Origin: Neodiprion pinetum
Taxonomy: Eukaryota; Arthropoda; Insecta; Hymenoptera; Diprionidae
Assembly: GCF_021155775.2 (NCBI RefSeq)
Contig: NC_060232.1
Span: forward strand, 39,350,089-39,414,088
Length of the DNA: 64,000 nucleotides
Direction of reading: 5' to 3'
A program made the position numbers and the translations under genes. Shown here piece after piece: positions 23,745 to 36,395 of the stretch. Position 1 is the stretch's first letter. Every line of letters begins with the position of its first letter. A model generated the notes under the pieces. That model searched no databases and was not told the origin of the DNA. It was given only the letters and a program-made list of their open reading frames with translations.

Positions 23745-24084
23745 GATCAAATCGATTATTTTTTCCACGATTAAATTTTGTCTTTTACACCCATGAACGA
23801 CGCGATGCGAAATCAATTTATGTGACTGGATTATCAATTATTATACAATAAGTAAGATACGATAAGTGAAAGATGAATGAAAATGAAAAATATTTTGAAT
23901 GAAACTATAAATTGTCAAAAAAAACTTTTCCGCCATTAAGCTTACATACTGAAATTTACAAAATTTATATTTCAAATGCACCGTTTCAAAAAATTCGAAG
24001 TTAATCGATTAACTTATTAACATTTACCGATTCCATCGAGTCGTGTTCGATTGTTTTTTTGCAATCGATTATTTTTAGTTTACA
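23745..24084. mobile_element. MITE-B copy 2
   Basis: Matches copy 1 (11657-12072) through shared words CCATGAACGACGCGATGCGA, ACGATAAGTGAAAGATGAA, TTTCAAATGCACCGTTTCAA and CGTGTTCGATTGTTTTTTTG. It has several deletions relative to copy 1 (for example around 23845-23885). The right end reads CGATTATTTTTAGTTTAC. It has no coding capacity. Confidence 0.7.
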
Positions 24085-26499
24085 GTCTCAACTTCCGGGA
24101 CAGTGTCGCTCAGCTTAGTGCTTTAGGTAGAGGATTGGTGGTCCCGCTACTTCGATTCGGAGCTTTTTCGCATCGCGGAATCGAGACTCTGAGTGCAAAG
24201 TTGCGATGCGACCGTTTCACTGATTTTTTTCAGTCTGTTTCTGAATTCTCCACTTTCTCACTCTCTCGGTTTATCTCACTTTTATTCTCCCTCCGTCCGA
24301 GCTTTTTGCTTATATTTGAGTAAAGGGTTAGCCGTTATCGAAGCATCCCCCTTAAAATCCAGTTAAACATTTATCTAACTAATATAGTACAAAAATCGAT
24401 TAACCCATCCGCTTTTTGACAACCTTGATTTTCGTTTTTTACGATTTTCTCGACATATACCGCATGTCAAACAATTGTCAAGCATACGAAACATGGGTAA
24501 AATTTTCCGACAAATCGGTTACCGCTATTTGTTTTCTAGAATTATTCTCACACTGCGAGCAAAACAAATTTCAGAAACGTCCAAAAATTCTGAAAATCGT
24601 CAAATACGTGTGTTTTGTTTTTACTCGAGTAAAGACATTCCGAGTCAATGATTTTTTTTCAAAGTGAACGGATTAAGGGAAGTCTGGATGAAATCCATCC
24701 TTTTCAAAACCGAGATTGCGGCATTAGATTGAACAAACGCATTGCATCGGTCAGGCGTGGTGGGCGCCTGCGGTCCCTGCGGGGAATTTGTGCACGCTCA
24801 GAATTTAGATCACGTATCCCTTGTCACCTCGAGGTTCGAGTGCCCAGGGGGTTGGACAACCATCTGTCCCCACATCGGCTAACCCTTTCCCCCATCCTCA
24901 CGGGGTGTCAAATATAAGCGGAAGGCTCGATGGAGCGAGAATGAAAATGAAATAAAACGAGGAAGTCAAGAATCAGCATCGCCGAGTGTGAATTCGGAGT
25001 TGCTGAAACGCCCGGTTTTTTATTTCCCAATTTCGAACGCGACGGTTTTTGGATTACGAAATTTTGGAAACGAAATACTCGATTCTTCTATTATTCTTTT
25101 CAAGCCCGTTGAGAGATGAACCCGCAAATTCAACCGTTTGAAAAATGGTGAAAAAATTCTGAAGTATCACCGACCAAAAAACTTGAAATTGATTTTGAAT
25201 AGAACCATTCGAAAATGCAATGAAAAATAGCGAAATAATAGCATCAATTTTGCATCTCGCGTAATTTTCACAACGCTTTTTTTTTTGACAGGGTTGAAAA
25301 TATTTGAAGGTTTTCTATTTTTTTTTTTCGAGATCTTCAAAACGCTTGAACATTCATTCAATCGTGTAAATACACGCTTTTGAAATCAACGTAGTAAAAT
25401 GCGTGGTATGGAAATGAATTTTTCACCCTTTCAAGCCTTTTCCAACCCCACAACGACTGCAAACGTAGAAAACGGCTGTCACGGGGTTTCGGTTGATCAA
25501 GTTTCCTCGCCCCCTGAACGAACCCTCCGTCCCCCGCTGCAGCGGTGATTGAAAATCACTTTTTGTCCCATATGGTGCGGCAGAGTGAGTCGCACTAGAT
25601 GCGGCCAAAGATTGTCCCCCGAAAGCAGAATGGCCTAAACGCATTTAGGTATTTAGGCGTTTAGGGGGTTCCGGCCACTTCCCACCGCGTATCACCGAAT
25701 GATGAACCCCTTCTGAACTTTTTAACAAACACACGCACACACGCCTCGCTGATGAGCTCATTTAATTACGTTTCACGGTCCGCTACCCTCTGCAAGTAGC
25801 ACCTGCCCCTAGTCGATCCCTGGATTTATTAAATATACCGCCGTGCCTTGCGATTCTTTTGATTTCACTTTTTGCCGGGGGTTCGGGACCCTTCAAATTC
25901 ACCGTTCAGTCAAACCTATTCGAACCAACCACCTTCCAGTCCCGGATACCTTTGAAATCCGTCGGTCCAAGCGTAAGAAGAAATATTGCAGCCCTAGAAT
26001 TTTGAATTCTTGATTTGTAAAAATCGTGTGACTTTTTTTTTTCTACGTATTAACGATCGAAAGAAAATATATCCAAATATCGATCTTCGAGTTTGAGGTA
26101 AGGCTCAAGTTACGTCAAGGGTAGGCATACCTATAAAATGCGAACGATAAAAATACGCCTCGAGTAAATAATTGAAAAAGTTGTCAAGTTCAATTATAAT
26201 TCAGAGTAAATCGCCCCGTCCGCGATGGAAAAAAAGTTGCGAAATTAATTTTTCCCAATTACCGATTTTCCCGTTACGCGTATTTTAAGATGCCGAGAAA
26301 AGCCGGAGGAGAGAAAACGAGAGATTCGTCGCCCCGGCCCGATTCGCTGAATAGTAATATAGGGGGGCTGAAAGCCGTAGCAGAAAGAAAGAGAGCGACA
26401 CACAGGAAAGAGCGGATGACGAATGAGAGGGATGAAAAAAAAAAGGTGGGAGAACGGCGTCGGGTATTTCCCCGATTTTAAACACGTTACCAGGGGTGA
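24085..26499. other. Unique noncoding sequence
   Basis: No gene recognised. A GC-rich patch at 24750-24920 contains GGTTCGAGTGCCC, which resembles a Pol III B box, but no tRNA cloverleaf can be drawn. A plus-strand donor-like TTTGAG/GTAAGG lies at about 26096. Confidence 0.45.
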
Positions 26500-26515
26500 G
26501 GGGGGGGGGGGGGGG
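26500..26515. repeat. Poly-G homopolymer (16 G)
   Basis: An uninterrupted run of G preceded by CAGGGGTGA. It is one of several long C/G homopolymers in the window. Confidence 0.9.
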
Positions 26516-28730
26516 AATAATAAGAAACATTTTCATCAGTCCCAGAAGCTCATGGTGCATATAATATCTGCAGCTCGGTGAGCCGTGGGTAATAATGAAG
26601 GGAAAGAAGATAAAAACAGGAGAAGAGGGATGAAATATTAACGAAAAAATTTTCTAACAAGAAAAAAATAAAAAAAAGAGAGGAGAAAAAAATTATAAAC
26701 CGGCACGATGATAACGACAAGGAAGGAAGCCAGTTGCAGCTGCGGGTTTCGCAGAGTATTTCGCTCCCGAGAGCGAAGAAGAGAAGAGAAGAGAAGAGAA
26801 GCGAGAGGGTGGAGGAGGACTATTCGCTAATTGTAAAATGGGAAGAGGTCCCGTGGGACTCGTGTTGTTGGATATGGCATAATGCGGCTCTCGGTGGATT
26901 TAAGACGGAGGGAGTGGAAGTTTGGAAAAGTACGCGGTTCGCGGACTGGTGAAAAATTAACCAGTAGCGAAATGAACGGTAAGCAAATACTTGTTACGAA
27001 TCTGTACGTGGGGAAATTATACGCGGTTTTGTTTGTATTTTTTTTGGTTTCTTCGTGTCAGTCACCGTCCGGATTAATTAGAAGCCGTTAAACATCGAAT
27101 TTTCAGGCCAAGGGTCTGAAGAAAATAAAAATAAATAAATAAATTCCGGCAAATAGTGTACAATATTTATAAGACCTGGTATCTTTATTTGCTTGGAAGT
27201 TGATCAATTTTTCACCATCCGAAAATATAATTCGAGATAACAGTAGGATGAATTGTAAAGTATTTGAGAAAATGCCGAAAGTGGTTTTTTACTTTTTAAA
27301 AATCTTTGGAACTTTGCCTGGAATTTTTGATAACTAGTTTGTGCGATTTTTTCAAAATACTCCGAAAAATCGAAAATACGAAGAAATTAAGTTGTAACGG
27401 TTGTGAATCGTAAATAAATTATAACTTGCAAGCAAAGAAAAATACCGATTTCTATGAGGTTTTAAAATTGTTTGCTTTGCGCCTAGAAGTTTTTGTAATT
27501 TAATAGAATCATTAAAAGTGACCTAAAAATTCGAAGCTTCTCCGCTTTTAATTGCGGAACGGTAAGGAATTATTTAGAATAAAATTTGATCATTCGTATT
27601 TGTAAATGTTACTGTTTATCTACTAAGGTTAGAGACGTCAGGTAGAACCCCATAGAATTACCGAAAGATACGCACATACTCTGATGTAAAATATTGCGTG
27701 TAAAATCGCGGGGTTTTGTTTTCAGCGTTCCTATAATAACAATAAAAATAAAAAGGGGTAAATTGAGACGCGTCAAAGCTCGTTAAAGTTCACCCGCGTA
27801 ACGTAATCCATATTTTATTTTCTTACTTAATGCCTATGTATAATTATGTACATTCCTACTAATTATTTAGAAGGGTTGATTTTCCGATGAGTCAAATTTT
27901 CGACCCTGAAGTAAAGAGTATTCAGTTTCATCCGTTCACTCGGTACTCCGTATAAATTATAACGAAGATTAATGAACATGGATTAAAAGTTCGAGGGCAG
28001 AGAATCGGAGAGACGATTTTGCAACGCGGGTCCTTACGGCCAAAGGTTATATAACAAATATATATGTATATATATATTTATATAATGTAACAAAGTACGC
28101 CGTTAATTAACTCCTCGACGATTTCAACACTCTACAGAGGATGCTACAGCTGCTTTTACGGATGATAATTAATTCCGAAAATCTGAAAACCCGTCAAATT
28201 AATATCAGCCCGCGTGGAAAGGTTTAAAGTGAAGATGTAGAAATGGAATGATCGTGGTTCGTTGTCGATACAACGGGAATAGAAAAGAATCCCTGATTTC
28301 GCCGAAAGCTGAGCTTTACGCGTGGTTTTTTCTTCCGTCGCATCGGCTTTACAAGACGAAGGATTTCAATGATCCGGACGATGTTCGTATTTTAGACTCT
28401 AATGTAAAAATTGGGAATGAAAAAAGGTGAATAGTTTGAATAACGTTCTTCTTATAATATATTATTATAACCGAGAGTTTTTCGTGAAACTCATCAATCA
28501 ACATCAGCGGATAGGCAACGTAGACTGTAACCTTCGGTCGCCTATCTAAGGGAATCGAGTGTCAAGTTTCACCGAAAACTCGATAGTTCTTCTTCAAGGC
28601 GTGGAAAAAAAGAACGTCTGCATTTGAGAAATGGGATGAAAATGAATTAAATATGTTTTTTTTTTTTTGAAAAAAAAAGGACTCGTCGTCCTTGAAACAT
28701 CGGTACTTATACGTACACAAGTCTTCGATC
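26516..28730. other. Unique noncoding sequence
   Basis: Purine-rich at 26640-26800 (AGAAG repeats), then AT-rich, with TA-rich DNA at about 28055-28085. Short frames only. Nothing recognised. Confidence 0.45.
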
Positions 28731-29040
28731 AGAGATGGATGGAAACAAAAGTAAATTCAATTACGCCCCTGATTCTGGATTCCATATTGCTCGGCTGGAT
28801 TCGGCCGCGTTCGAGCGGCTCCCGAAGGCGATGATCGGGGGCAGTCAGAAGGATGGAAAAGTGGAGGGTAAGAGGGAAAGCAACTCGCGCGGGGCAAGAG
28901 AGGCGGCAAACACCCCATAAACAAGGGTGAGATTCCATACACGGAGCGAAGGGCGAGGAGGCGGATCGATTTTAGTTAGCTGCGGCTCGGGGCGAAGTGT
29001 TTTCCGCTGCGGAAAGGCCGCGCGGCGACTCGGCGTAGGT
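28731..29040 (+). other. CpG-rich block ending in a consensus donor
   Basis: A GC- and CpG-rich block ends with GGCGTAG/GTAAGTAG, a full-consensus plus-strand 5' splice site with GT at 29039. An ATG frame at 28735-28920 (61 residues, beginning MDGNKSKFNYAPDSG) lies inside but stops before the donor. This is consistent with a 5' exon at a CpG-rich promoter. There is no TATA box, and no acceptor partner was identified. Confidence 0.22.
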
Positions 29041-29899
29041 AAGTAGCGTAGTGCATGGTGCCCGCTTCTCGAAGGGGCGGCGAGGCATTAGACCGGTAAT
29101 CTATGGGGGTTCGAATTGGCGAATTACTCGGCTTCGAATGAAATTCTTTCTACTGGCGGACGCGGGGCGAAAGGGAACAATTGAGCGCCCTAAAGTCCCG
29201 GCGACGACAATACCCCGAATTAGAAAATTCAAGATTGAAAATTTTAAGTGCCCGATTGTCTGCCCGATTACTCTCATTCATCGAACCTCGATACTCCCAC
29301 CCAACATCGGATTACACCCTCGTCTCTCACCCCCACTCGACGTGCGATTCGAGTTCGAGGCAAGCGGGTAGAATGCTTGGAATTTTTATTTTTTTTTTTC
29401 TTCAAACCAACTTTCGAGTGTAGATTCACGTGCCGTTTAGTCGAGAAAGTTTCGAGACGGAAAAACCGATGCATGGTGACTTGGAATCAATATTAAACTC
29501 TGCAGTTAAGTGCCAATTTTTTTTTTTTTTTTGTTTTCTGTTTTATCGGAATTTTTCAGTGGTTAAACAATTGTCCGTTGGATTTCAATGAAACAATCTT
29601 CTCCCGAACGCAAAGAACAAAAATGTACGAGCAGGGTTGAAAACTTGACGATTTTAAATGCAAAATAGAGAGCGTCACGTAGTTCCGAAGACGAATCCCG
29701 TTAGAGTAGGTTGTATGCGTAACCAAAATTTATTGCAAACGGTCGGTGCTGCAAAGAGAGGGCGAGAGTTTTGTTGGACAAGTTTGTTGAGCGGTGTGAT
29801 TAGCAGTAATCCAAGTACCCGCAACACTTCGAAGAGCAGCCATAACTCGTAATTGGCTCATCAAAATGATATATCGTCGGCTATCAACCGATGGCCTTA
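29041..29899. other. Unique noncoding sequence
   Basis: GC-richer to about 29370, then T tracts at about 29389-29398 and 29517-29532. Three overlapping plus-strand frames at 29051-29496 have no domains. Confidence 0.45.
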
Positions 29900-29901
29900 T
29901 A

Positions 29902-31337
29902 TTAACGTCTTACCGAACGTCTCACTCGTTTTCGGTAACACAAGGTGAAGACGATTATCCCGATGATGATGATGATGACGACGGAGAATACAGAAAGGCG
30001 AAGACGAGAGAGAGGAAAAAGAGCATGAGAATAAGCAGAGAAATATGACAAAGGAAACTTATTTCTGCTAACAAACCAATGAATATAAAAAAACAGAGTC
30101 ATAGTTAAGAATCCAAAAAAGAAAGAAGATACTAAACATTCCGAAAAACAAATACCACAAATTTTCGCACAGTTTGACAAAATGATTGACCTTCCACTAT
30201 TCCAAATAATACTACAAACTTGTACGATTTCATCCCGCAAATATTTCAAAATACCGCAATATGGATCCGTGATTTTTGAATAAAAAGTATGGCAGTCTTG
30301 GCCAAAATTTTGTTGATTGAGCCAAATCCTGTCAATTCTTCTCGCATGGCTGACGAAGTATTTATTTTATCTGAGCAAACGGTTTTGATCACTGATTCGG
30401 AACAACAACGAAATTGTTTCTTGACACAATGATGTATGAAATCTTTCACCAAAAACAATTGTAATAATATAACTCCGATGATTTTGGGCAGTTATCCGGT
30501 TTTATAACTGTAATCACTGAAGTTGTTTCCGTAGCGAGAAAGTTCACCGCCTAGTGGCCGTTTTTAGTACTAGTGTACCGATGTTTACGACGGATTCTCT
30601 ACTTTTTTCAAAGCACTTGGTGTTTCTTTTTACCTCGTAAACAAATTAGTGCAACTGATTCAACCAGTTACGCCAAACAAACTCCGGCTAGATTAACAAA
30701 GTATAGCATTCAATCGATGTTAACTTTTCGTTGGACAAATTCATGTATGTACCTATATTATTTGAAGTATCCAATTGTTTCTGTTAACAAACATGCGACT
30801 TGGAGGAACAGTACGTAAACTTCAGATGAAATGATATTCAGTTGATTCAATTTTCAAAAGACGTCGATACTTCACCCGATCGCGACAAGAAAGGCTTTTC
30901 TTCAATCAAGGAATTTGCTTGACCAAATCATTTTGACAAACTAACTCACTCGAAATTGTTGAATCGAAATCATCGTATCTGGAACAAATAAGGGATACTA
31001 TATTGAAGTGAATGGATCCCAAGAAAATTGACTTTCTTGGTTCAGGAATTCCGTTCTCTCCGTGCAGTTGAAAATTATCCTGAGCTTTTTTCAGGGCTTT
31101 CAAGTAATTTCCAAGTTGAACAATATCTGCGGCAGAAGCACGTCGATGATAATTGCGTATATACCTAACGTAGCAACAGAGGGAAACAGCGAGCGGGAGG
31201 TCTGGTGGTTCCCTTTTAAATAACCGGAGCCCAAGGGTCACGGTGAATGGTGGAAGTGGTAGATAGGAGAAGACGTCGTAGTCACTACCTACTGAACTTT
31301 CGCCAACTAAAGCCAGTTCTAAACCAGCACGAACCAC
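29902..31337 (-). pseudogene. Run of minus-strand open stretches, possible decayed coding sequence
   Basis: Three consecutive minus-strand open frames (31337-30906, 30485-30246 and 30249-29902) have compositions that look protein-like. None starts with ATG. The last two overlap by a few bases in different frames, as a single frameshift would produce. The first includes a stretch reading NYLKALKKAQDNFQLHGENG. The last has hydrophobic segments, but its end is inflated by an ATC/GAT repeat (29961-29980) that gives poly-Ile. The stretches between contain stops. No family recognised. It may be an old pseudogene or chance. Confidence 0.15.
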
Positions 31338-31683
31338 GAGTCCCGCCCTGCAGCCACAACGAAGGCGATGCCACGGCCGCCGAGTTCCATTGTCGTTGTA
31401 ATTAACTGTGTCGTGACGGCGCGTAAATCGCGTCTTAAAACCGGGAGGGGGGTCGCTCGACGAAGACTTGGAACACAGCCCGGCTGCAGCTCCGAAGTTC
31501 CTTCTCGTTCAACCATTCACCCAACCACCGTGGAATTTGGAAAAGGATGAAAAAAAATGAAATGTGGAAGAGAGGAAGTCTGTAGTTGGCACCCTCGTTT
31601 TATCCTCGGCATAGTTTCTTCGGGTGACAATTATCGAACAGATGGGAAAACTGCTAGTTTTGGTATTAGTTTGGAGGGTGGTT

Positions 31684-31971
31684 TCACCCCCTTAAAGTGT
31701 TTAATGGCAGATTAAGAAAAAAAAAAAAAAGTATCGATTCGTTTTTAGTTTGATGTAACGTTTTACAAAAGAAATCAAATCGGAGAGATCGACTTGAGAT
31801 ACCTTCCTTGTAAGTCGCTGATACAGTTTTACTACAATCAATGATCGCAGAAGTTACGATGGGTTCACGATTAGGATACTTAGCTGGTACCCCGACGATG
31901 CTTTCGAAAACGCCGAGTTTTGAACACTTGCGCTGATTTTTATGATTTGAAGAAATTCGAATGTCTAACAC
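31684..31971 (-). other. Unrecognised minus-strand open stretch
   Basis: A 95-codon minus-strand frame begins at GTG and ends through a poly-A/T run at about 31717-31730, which encodes poly-Phe. The middle (GVFESIVGVPAKYPNREPIV) looks protein-like, but I do not recognise it. It lies next to the 29.9-31.3 kb open stretches on the same strand. Confidence 0.1.
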
Positions 31972-32004
31972 GCCTCAAGGATTATACTTTGGGACTGATT
32001 TAAT

Positions 32005-32345
32005 GGTTTTGAATTACCTGATTTACTGGAATCAGCCAAAGAATTGGTATCTAAAAAGTATGTCAGCTAACCGAGGTCTCTCATCTTGAGTCTACCAATA
32101 GCTTGAATGTTCTCGCATTACCTGATACTGGAACTGGGTATAACATTAGTTCCCAAAGAGTGTGCCAACTAGTCCCAGTTTCCACTCTTAAAGAAAAGAA
32201 GGAGAAGAGTCCTGAAAAGTAATTTGACACTTTCCGTCCACCAGCAAGTTGACCGATCTTGAATCACTTGCTGCTCCAAGTGTCCAAAACATTGGTTTCC
32301 AAAGTGTGCGTCAACTAGCGCCAGTTTTCCCCATTCAAAAGAGCC
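32005..32345. repeat. Degenerate repeat, three diverged units of about 100-145 bp
   Basis: The words AAGAATTGGTATCTAAA (about 32040), AACATTAGTTCCCAAAGAGT (about 32142) and AACATTGGTTTCCAAAGTGT (about 32288) head related segments. These continue as TGTCAGCTAACCGAGGT, TGCCAACTAGTCCCAGTTT and CGTCAACTAGCGCCAGTTT. TTGAAT precedes each. The units are strongly diverged and spaced unevenly. Confidence 0.55.
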
Positions 32346-35300
32346 AAGGGATCAACAAGAGTCGGGAGATAGACTTTGGCGCATCTAGTCTACCCTAACC
32401 AGCCAAACGAAGTGTGGCAGAAAGTTGAAGAGAGAAGGTATGTGAGATGAGAATTGACCCCGCTGTGCCCGAGAGCTTTTCTCGAAACTCGCGAGTTCGA
32501 CGATGGTGAATTTTGTGTTTCAGCAGCTTCACGATGAAAGAACAAATCGTTATACGAGGTTGTCGGAGTGGGGACGAAGATTCTGTAAGGTTTTCGTCGA
32601 TACGCTGGTGCAGGGGTATGATCCGGGTGACTGAGGGCTCGAGAAGGCGGATATATAATGAAATGAGCAAAAGTCACCCTCTTTTGCTCGGGATCGTGAA
32701 TAAGAGATGAGGAGGGCAGCCACGCTCACGCACATCCATACACGCACGCCTATTTCGTAATACAGATGATGTACTTGCGGAAAGTAACTAATCCCGGGTT
32801 GGCCAAGGCTTACATACGAACCCGCGAGCTTGAGTCTCGGTGGTGTTTCGAGAGCTTTTCATCCTCCCTGCGACGCCCGGCGCTGGATATAACGCGTGTA
32901 GGTACAAGAAGAAAAGCTCAGCGAGGACTGAGCGAAGACGAGGACAAAGACTGTTTATTCGTAATGCACCCGCACCCTCCGAGTCTCCTCTTCGAGCTTC
33001 GCCGATCCGGAATCCAACCCCGAAGCTCCAAGCACGCGATGGAAATGCTTTTAATTTCACCCCTCATCCACGAACAGTACGTACATGGGTCATTCCGGAC
33101 AATTTCGACCTATACCCCCACTTTCCATTTTATTTTCCCCGTTAGCGTACGTCTAAGGGCGTCGCGTTTCACATTTTTCTTTCTCTTTTTAACTCGCTTT
33201 CCAGTATCTCTACGATTTTGGCGAAATAACTGCCACGGCCGCAATTATTTTTAACAACGTTTGCACGGTAAAGACCTTGCGGAGAAACGGAAATTCGATC
33301 TGCATTCAGTTTTTTTTTTTTTTTTAGTTTTGTTTGGGGGAGGGAGGGGGGGGGAGGAGGATACAGGCAAATAAGAAAACATTATACAAGGACAAAAAAA
33401 AAGAAAAAAGAAACAGCCACTCAAATTCTTCGTTGGGATTTGAACATCAATTAAAATTCTAATCTTCTTGAAAACTGATTTGCCGACAGATTCGCTAAAT
33501 TTAAATGAACGGTGAACTTCGATGTAGACTGTGAATGTTTACAGTGTAAATTTCAAAAATTACTGCACAGTTCGTTTTCGAATAGAAAAAGGAAAAATCT
33601 AAAACTTTGCTAAGGGGGGATAAAATGTCGAGATTTTGAGACGGGAGATGAGAGAATTGAGATGGATTGGAATGCTCCATATATTCTCCGTTAGCTCGTG
33701 CGGGGATTCTTTTTTTACTCGAATTTTTTTTCTCTCAATCTGCCTCGTCTTTTTCCCGACTTATTTTCACTCCGTATTCGTATTTTATAAGCACTTCTCA
33801 AGTTTCTAACTTTAATAATTTGGAAATATTCTCACATCACTGTTCACTTTATTCAAACCCGCGTGGTGTTTGGCTATTTTTCTTTTTTTTTTTTTCCTTT
33901 GTTCCTATACGTCTCATTGAAATCTGTCGCAAACCGAGGTGAGAATTATTATAACTATTTCCTTCTAAATATTTACATCAAGGAGACGATTTGTCCGATT
34001 GAAATGAGATCATTTACGATAAATTACGACGAACCGAAAGAGTCAGACCATCGAGCGATTCGTTAATTCTGCAATTGAATCGGCGATAATGGATCTAGAA
34101 CGCAAACCAAAATTGATTTTAAAATTTGATTCGACGCTTCGTAATTCTGTTAATCGAATGATATTTTCGACGGCTGAAATTCGACCCAAATCTCAGTTTG
34201 TTGGGAAACTTTCTACTCCAATCAAAGACTGCGGAGCAATCCTCGGGCTAATATCGCGAAATTGGTCTCCAATAACCGGGACGTTGACGGGTCCTTCAGT
34301 CAGAGGTTGATCTTTGGTAAGCCGACGGAACGAGAAGCGCAATGTCAAGGCGAGATGAACTCGAGATATCGGAATGGCGACATGACAGGGAGAAAAACGC
34401 ATCGCGGCGAATCGAGTCCCCGTTTTCCTTGGTCAGCTCCCTGAGGGCTGCCCGGGTCTGGCAATCGGCAATCAGAAATTCTAAGGACGAAACGAGCGCT
34501 GATTAACCCCTCGAGGAAATTCAGTGAAATCCGCACTTTCTTTCGAAATATCGACGGACAGCTTTGGTCGCGGTAAAATAACGCAATATCATCTCATTAT
34601 CACTCTCGGGATTACTTTCCACTTAATCACTGCGATAATTATCAACTTTGCAAATCGTGGTTTTTATTTTTTTTTTTTCTTTTTTACCGATACGCGAAAA
34701 GAAATGAACGATTACCAGGCTGGAGTCCAATTGTCTGGAATGTCCCATTTGTTTACGTCACGTAACCTCAGTCTGATGGTAAAATGTAACAGAAGTAGAC
34801 GGTGATGTTACGATAATAACACGGACGAGAATACAGTGTTAATAATATTCCTTTCCGAGGCTGGATGCGGAGCGGAATGGTTGGTATATAAACCCTTCTG
34901 AAAAGGGAGAGGAGAAGACCAGCATGATAAAAGAGTGTATAAACAAGTTCTTTAGAAACGACGACGAGGCTTACCTTGGAATTAATTTGAATCCGTTTTA
35001 AAAAGGGATCGAGCTGCCGAGCGCGGGTGGTTGACACAAAAACCGAGGGGGAGATGAAAAAAGAAGGATAAAGAGAGAGAGAGAGAGAGCAAGGGAAAAA
35101 AATAGGGCAGCAAGAAATAGGAGGCAATTAAAATGTAAAAACTCCACACCCGCGTCATCCGCCGAATTCAAGCCCATCTCGTATTCAATGCATATGCTCC
35201 ACGCCTCGTTTTCCTTATTCTTATCCTTTGATTATCAAATGTAAAACGCTGGCCAAGGTTTTCTTCAACCGAGCGTGTGTCTACGCATGAAAGTATCACC

Positions 35301-35552
35301 TGAACCGTAGATCGTTTTCTGAATCTCACACCGAACTCGGAGAAATATTTACATCTTTATGTATGCTAACCCGTATGAATAGGTAAATTTTTCACTTGGC
35401 TTGCATAATCATGCAAATGAATTTTCTTTATTAGATTGAATATAATTGTTTATTGCTAGGTGATACGAATTAAACGCGGGTACTTGAACGCGATCCGTTT
35501 AGTCAGGTTCTTCCGATGAGATATTCGATTGGTAACGCTCGGATAGCCTCAA
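32346..35552. other. Unique noncoding sequence
   Basis: A GC-rich patch at 32770-33060 carries three overlapping open frames on both strands, which reflects composition rather than a gene. A T tract lies at 33310-33325, followed by a G/A-rich tract (33335-33361). T tracts lie at about 33881-33896 and 34668-34685, and an AG tract at 35071-35089. A minus-strand donor-like CCAAG/GTAAGCC lies at about 34970-34980. TATATAAAC near 34887 is TATA-like without a clear initiator. Confidence 0.45.
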
Positions 35553-35879
35553 TTATGTGAACAATTCATATTCATTCAAATTATAACCTAATCCATTGTT
35601 CATTTTATTGTTATTATATTTATCACACTGTTCCACCGGATCGTATCCGAACCAAACCCAAATTATTGAACAAATGAGGTGAATCTGCGGGAATAAGTAA
35701 ATTGTGTACTTATTTACTTGTAAGAATAAGCATATTTCTGGCTTATTTTTTTCGTGTAAGATCTGAGCTACTGCTTCAGAGCTTTTAACGCGGCCAGGCT
35801 TTCGGAAAATAACTGTAAAAGGCACTGTACCGTAACAATTTTTGAAAAATATTAAATTAAACAATAAAAATAAAAACAT
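35553..35879 (-). CDS. Candidate small secreted protein (low confidence)
   Basis: ATG at 35879 opens a minus-strand frame of 108 codons ending in TAA. The N-terminus MFLFLLFNLIFFKNCYG is hydrophobic and looks like a signal peptide with a plausible cleavage after CYG. The rest is mixed polar/hydrophobic with a hydrophobic stretch near IHLICSIIWVWFG and an Asn/Lys-rich C-terminus. Four cysteines remain after the leader. The start context is weak (C at -3) and no nearby AATAAA was seen. The poly-T/A nature of the leader coding sequence makes a chance hydrophobic run quite possible. No family recognised. Confidence 0.18.
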   Translation of the reverse strand: MFLFLLFNLIFFKNCYGTVPFTVIFRKPGRVKSSEAVAQILHEKNKPEICLFLQVNKYTIYLFPQIHLICSIIWVWFGYDPVEQCDKYNNNKMNNGLGYNLNEYELFT

Positions 35880-36395
35880 CCGAGATGTGGATACATTGGA
35901 AGCGAAACCTTTTTTCCAATTCAAGTATTTCTTTGAGCGGTACAAGAACTTGAAACCTGTTTCGTACGAATTTCGTTTCCCGTCGCGTTGACATTCACCA
36001 ATCGAGCATCATGCAGCCAGCCTTCATCCCGTGGAGCATAAAGAGGGTGAAACCGTAGCGCAATAAGCGTCGGATCACCCCAACAAGTTACGCACGGAGC
36101 CAAAAACCTAAGGAAACTTTTAAGGAATTGCCTGCTCGCTGGACTTGCGCAGGAATCGTTTCGTAGAATTTTCAAATGTGTAAAGTCGAAATGAAGAACA
36201 GTGAAAGGTAAGGAAACTCTGACGATTTTATGTTCTGGCTTTCTACGCTCGGTAAAAAAAATTTCAGTTATTGTAGTAACTATAAATATTCAAGTACGAC
36301 AACTGTTTGAATATTTTTTAAATTGCAATGAAACGAGCTAAATAGTAGGTACGATTATTTTGTGCTATTGTCATTATCAATGCCAAATTTCTTGG
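35880..36395. other. Unique noncoding sequence
   Basis: Nothing recognised. A plus-strand donor-like AAAG/GTAAGGAA lies at about 36206. Confidence 0.5.

Noticed and set aside
24755..24905. tRNA-like or SINE-like sequence (GGTGGGCGCC ... GGTTCGAGTGCC)
   Set aside because: No cloverleaf, T-stem pairing or acceptor stem can be formed.
29040..29120. tRNA-like sequence (TAGCGTAGTGC ... GGTTCGAATTGG)
   Set aside because: The T-stem does not pair and the A-box to B-box distance is too long without a plausible intron.
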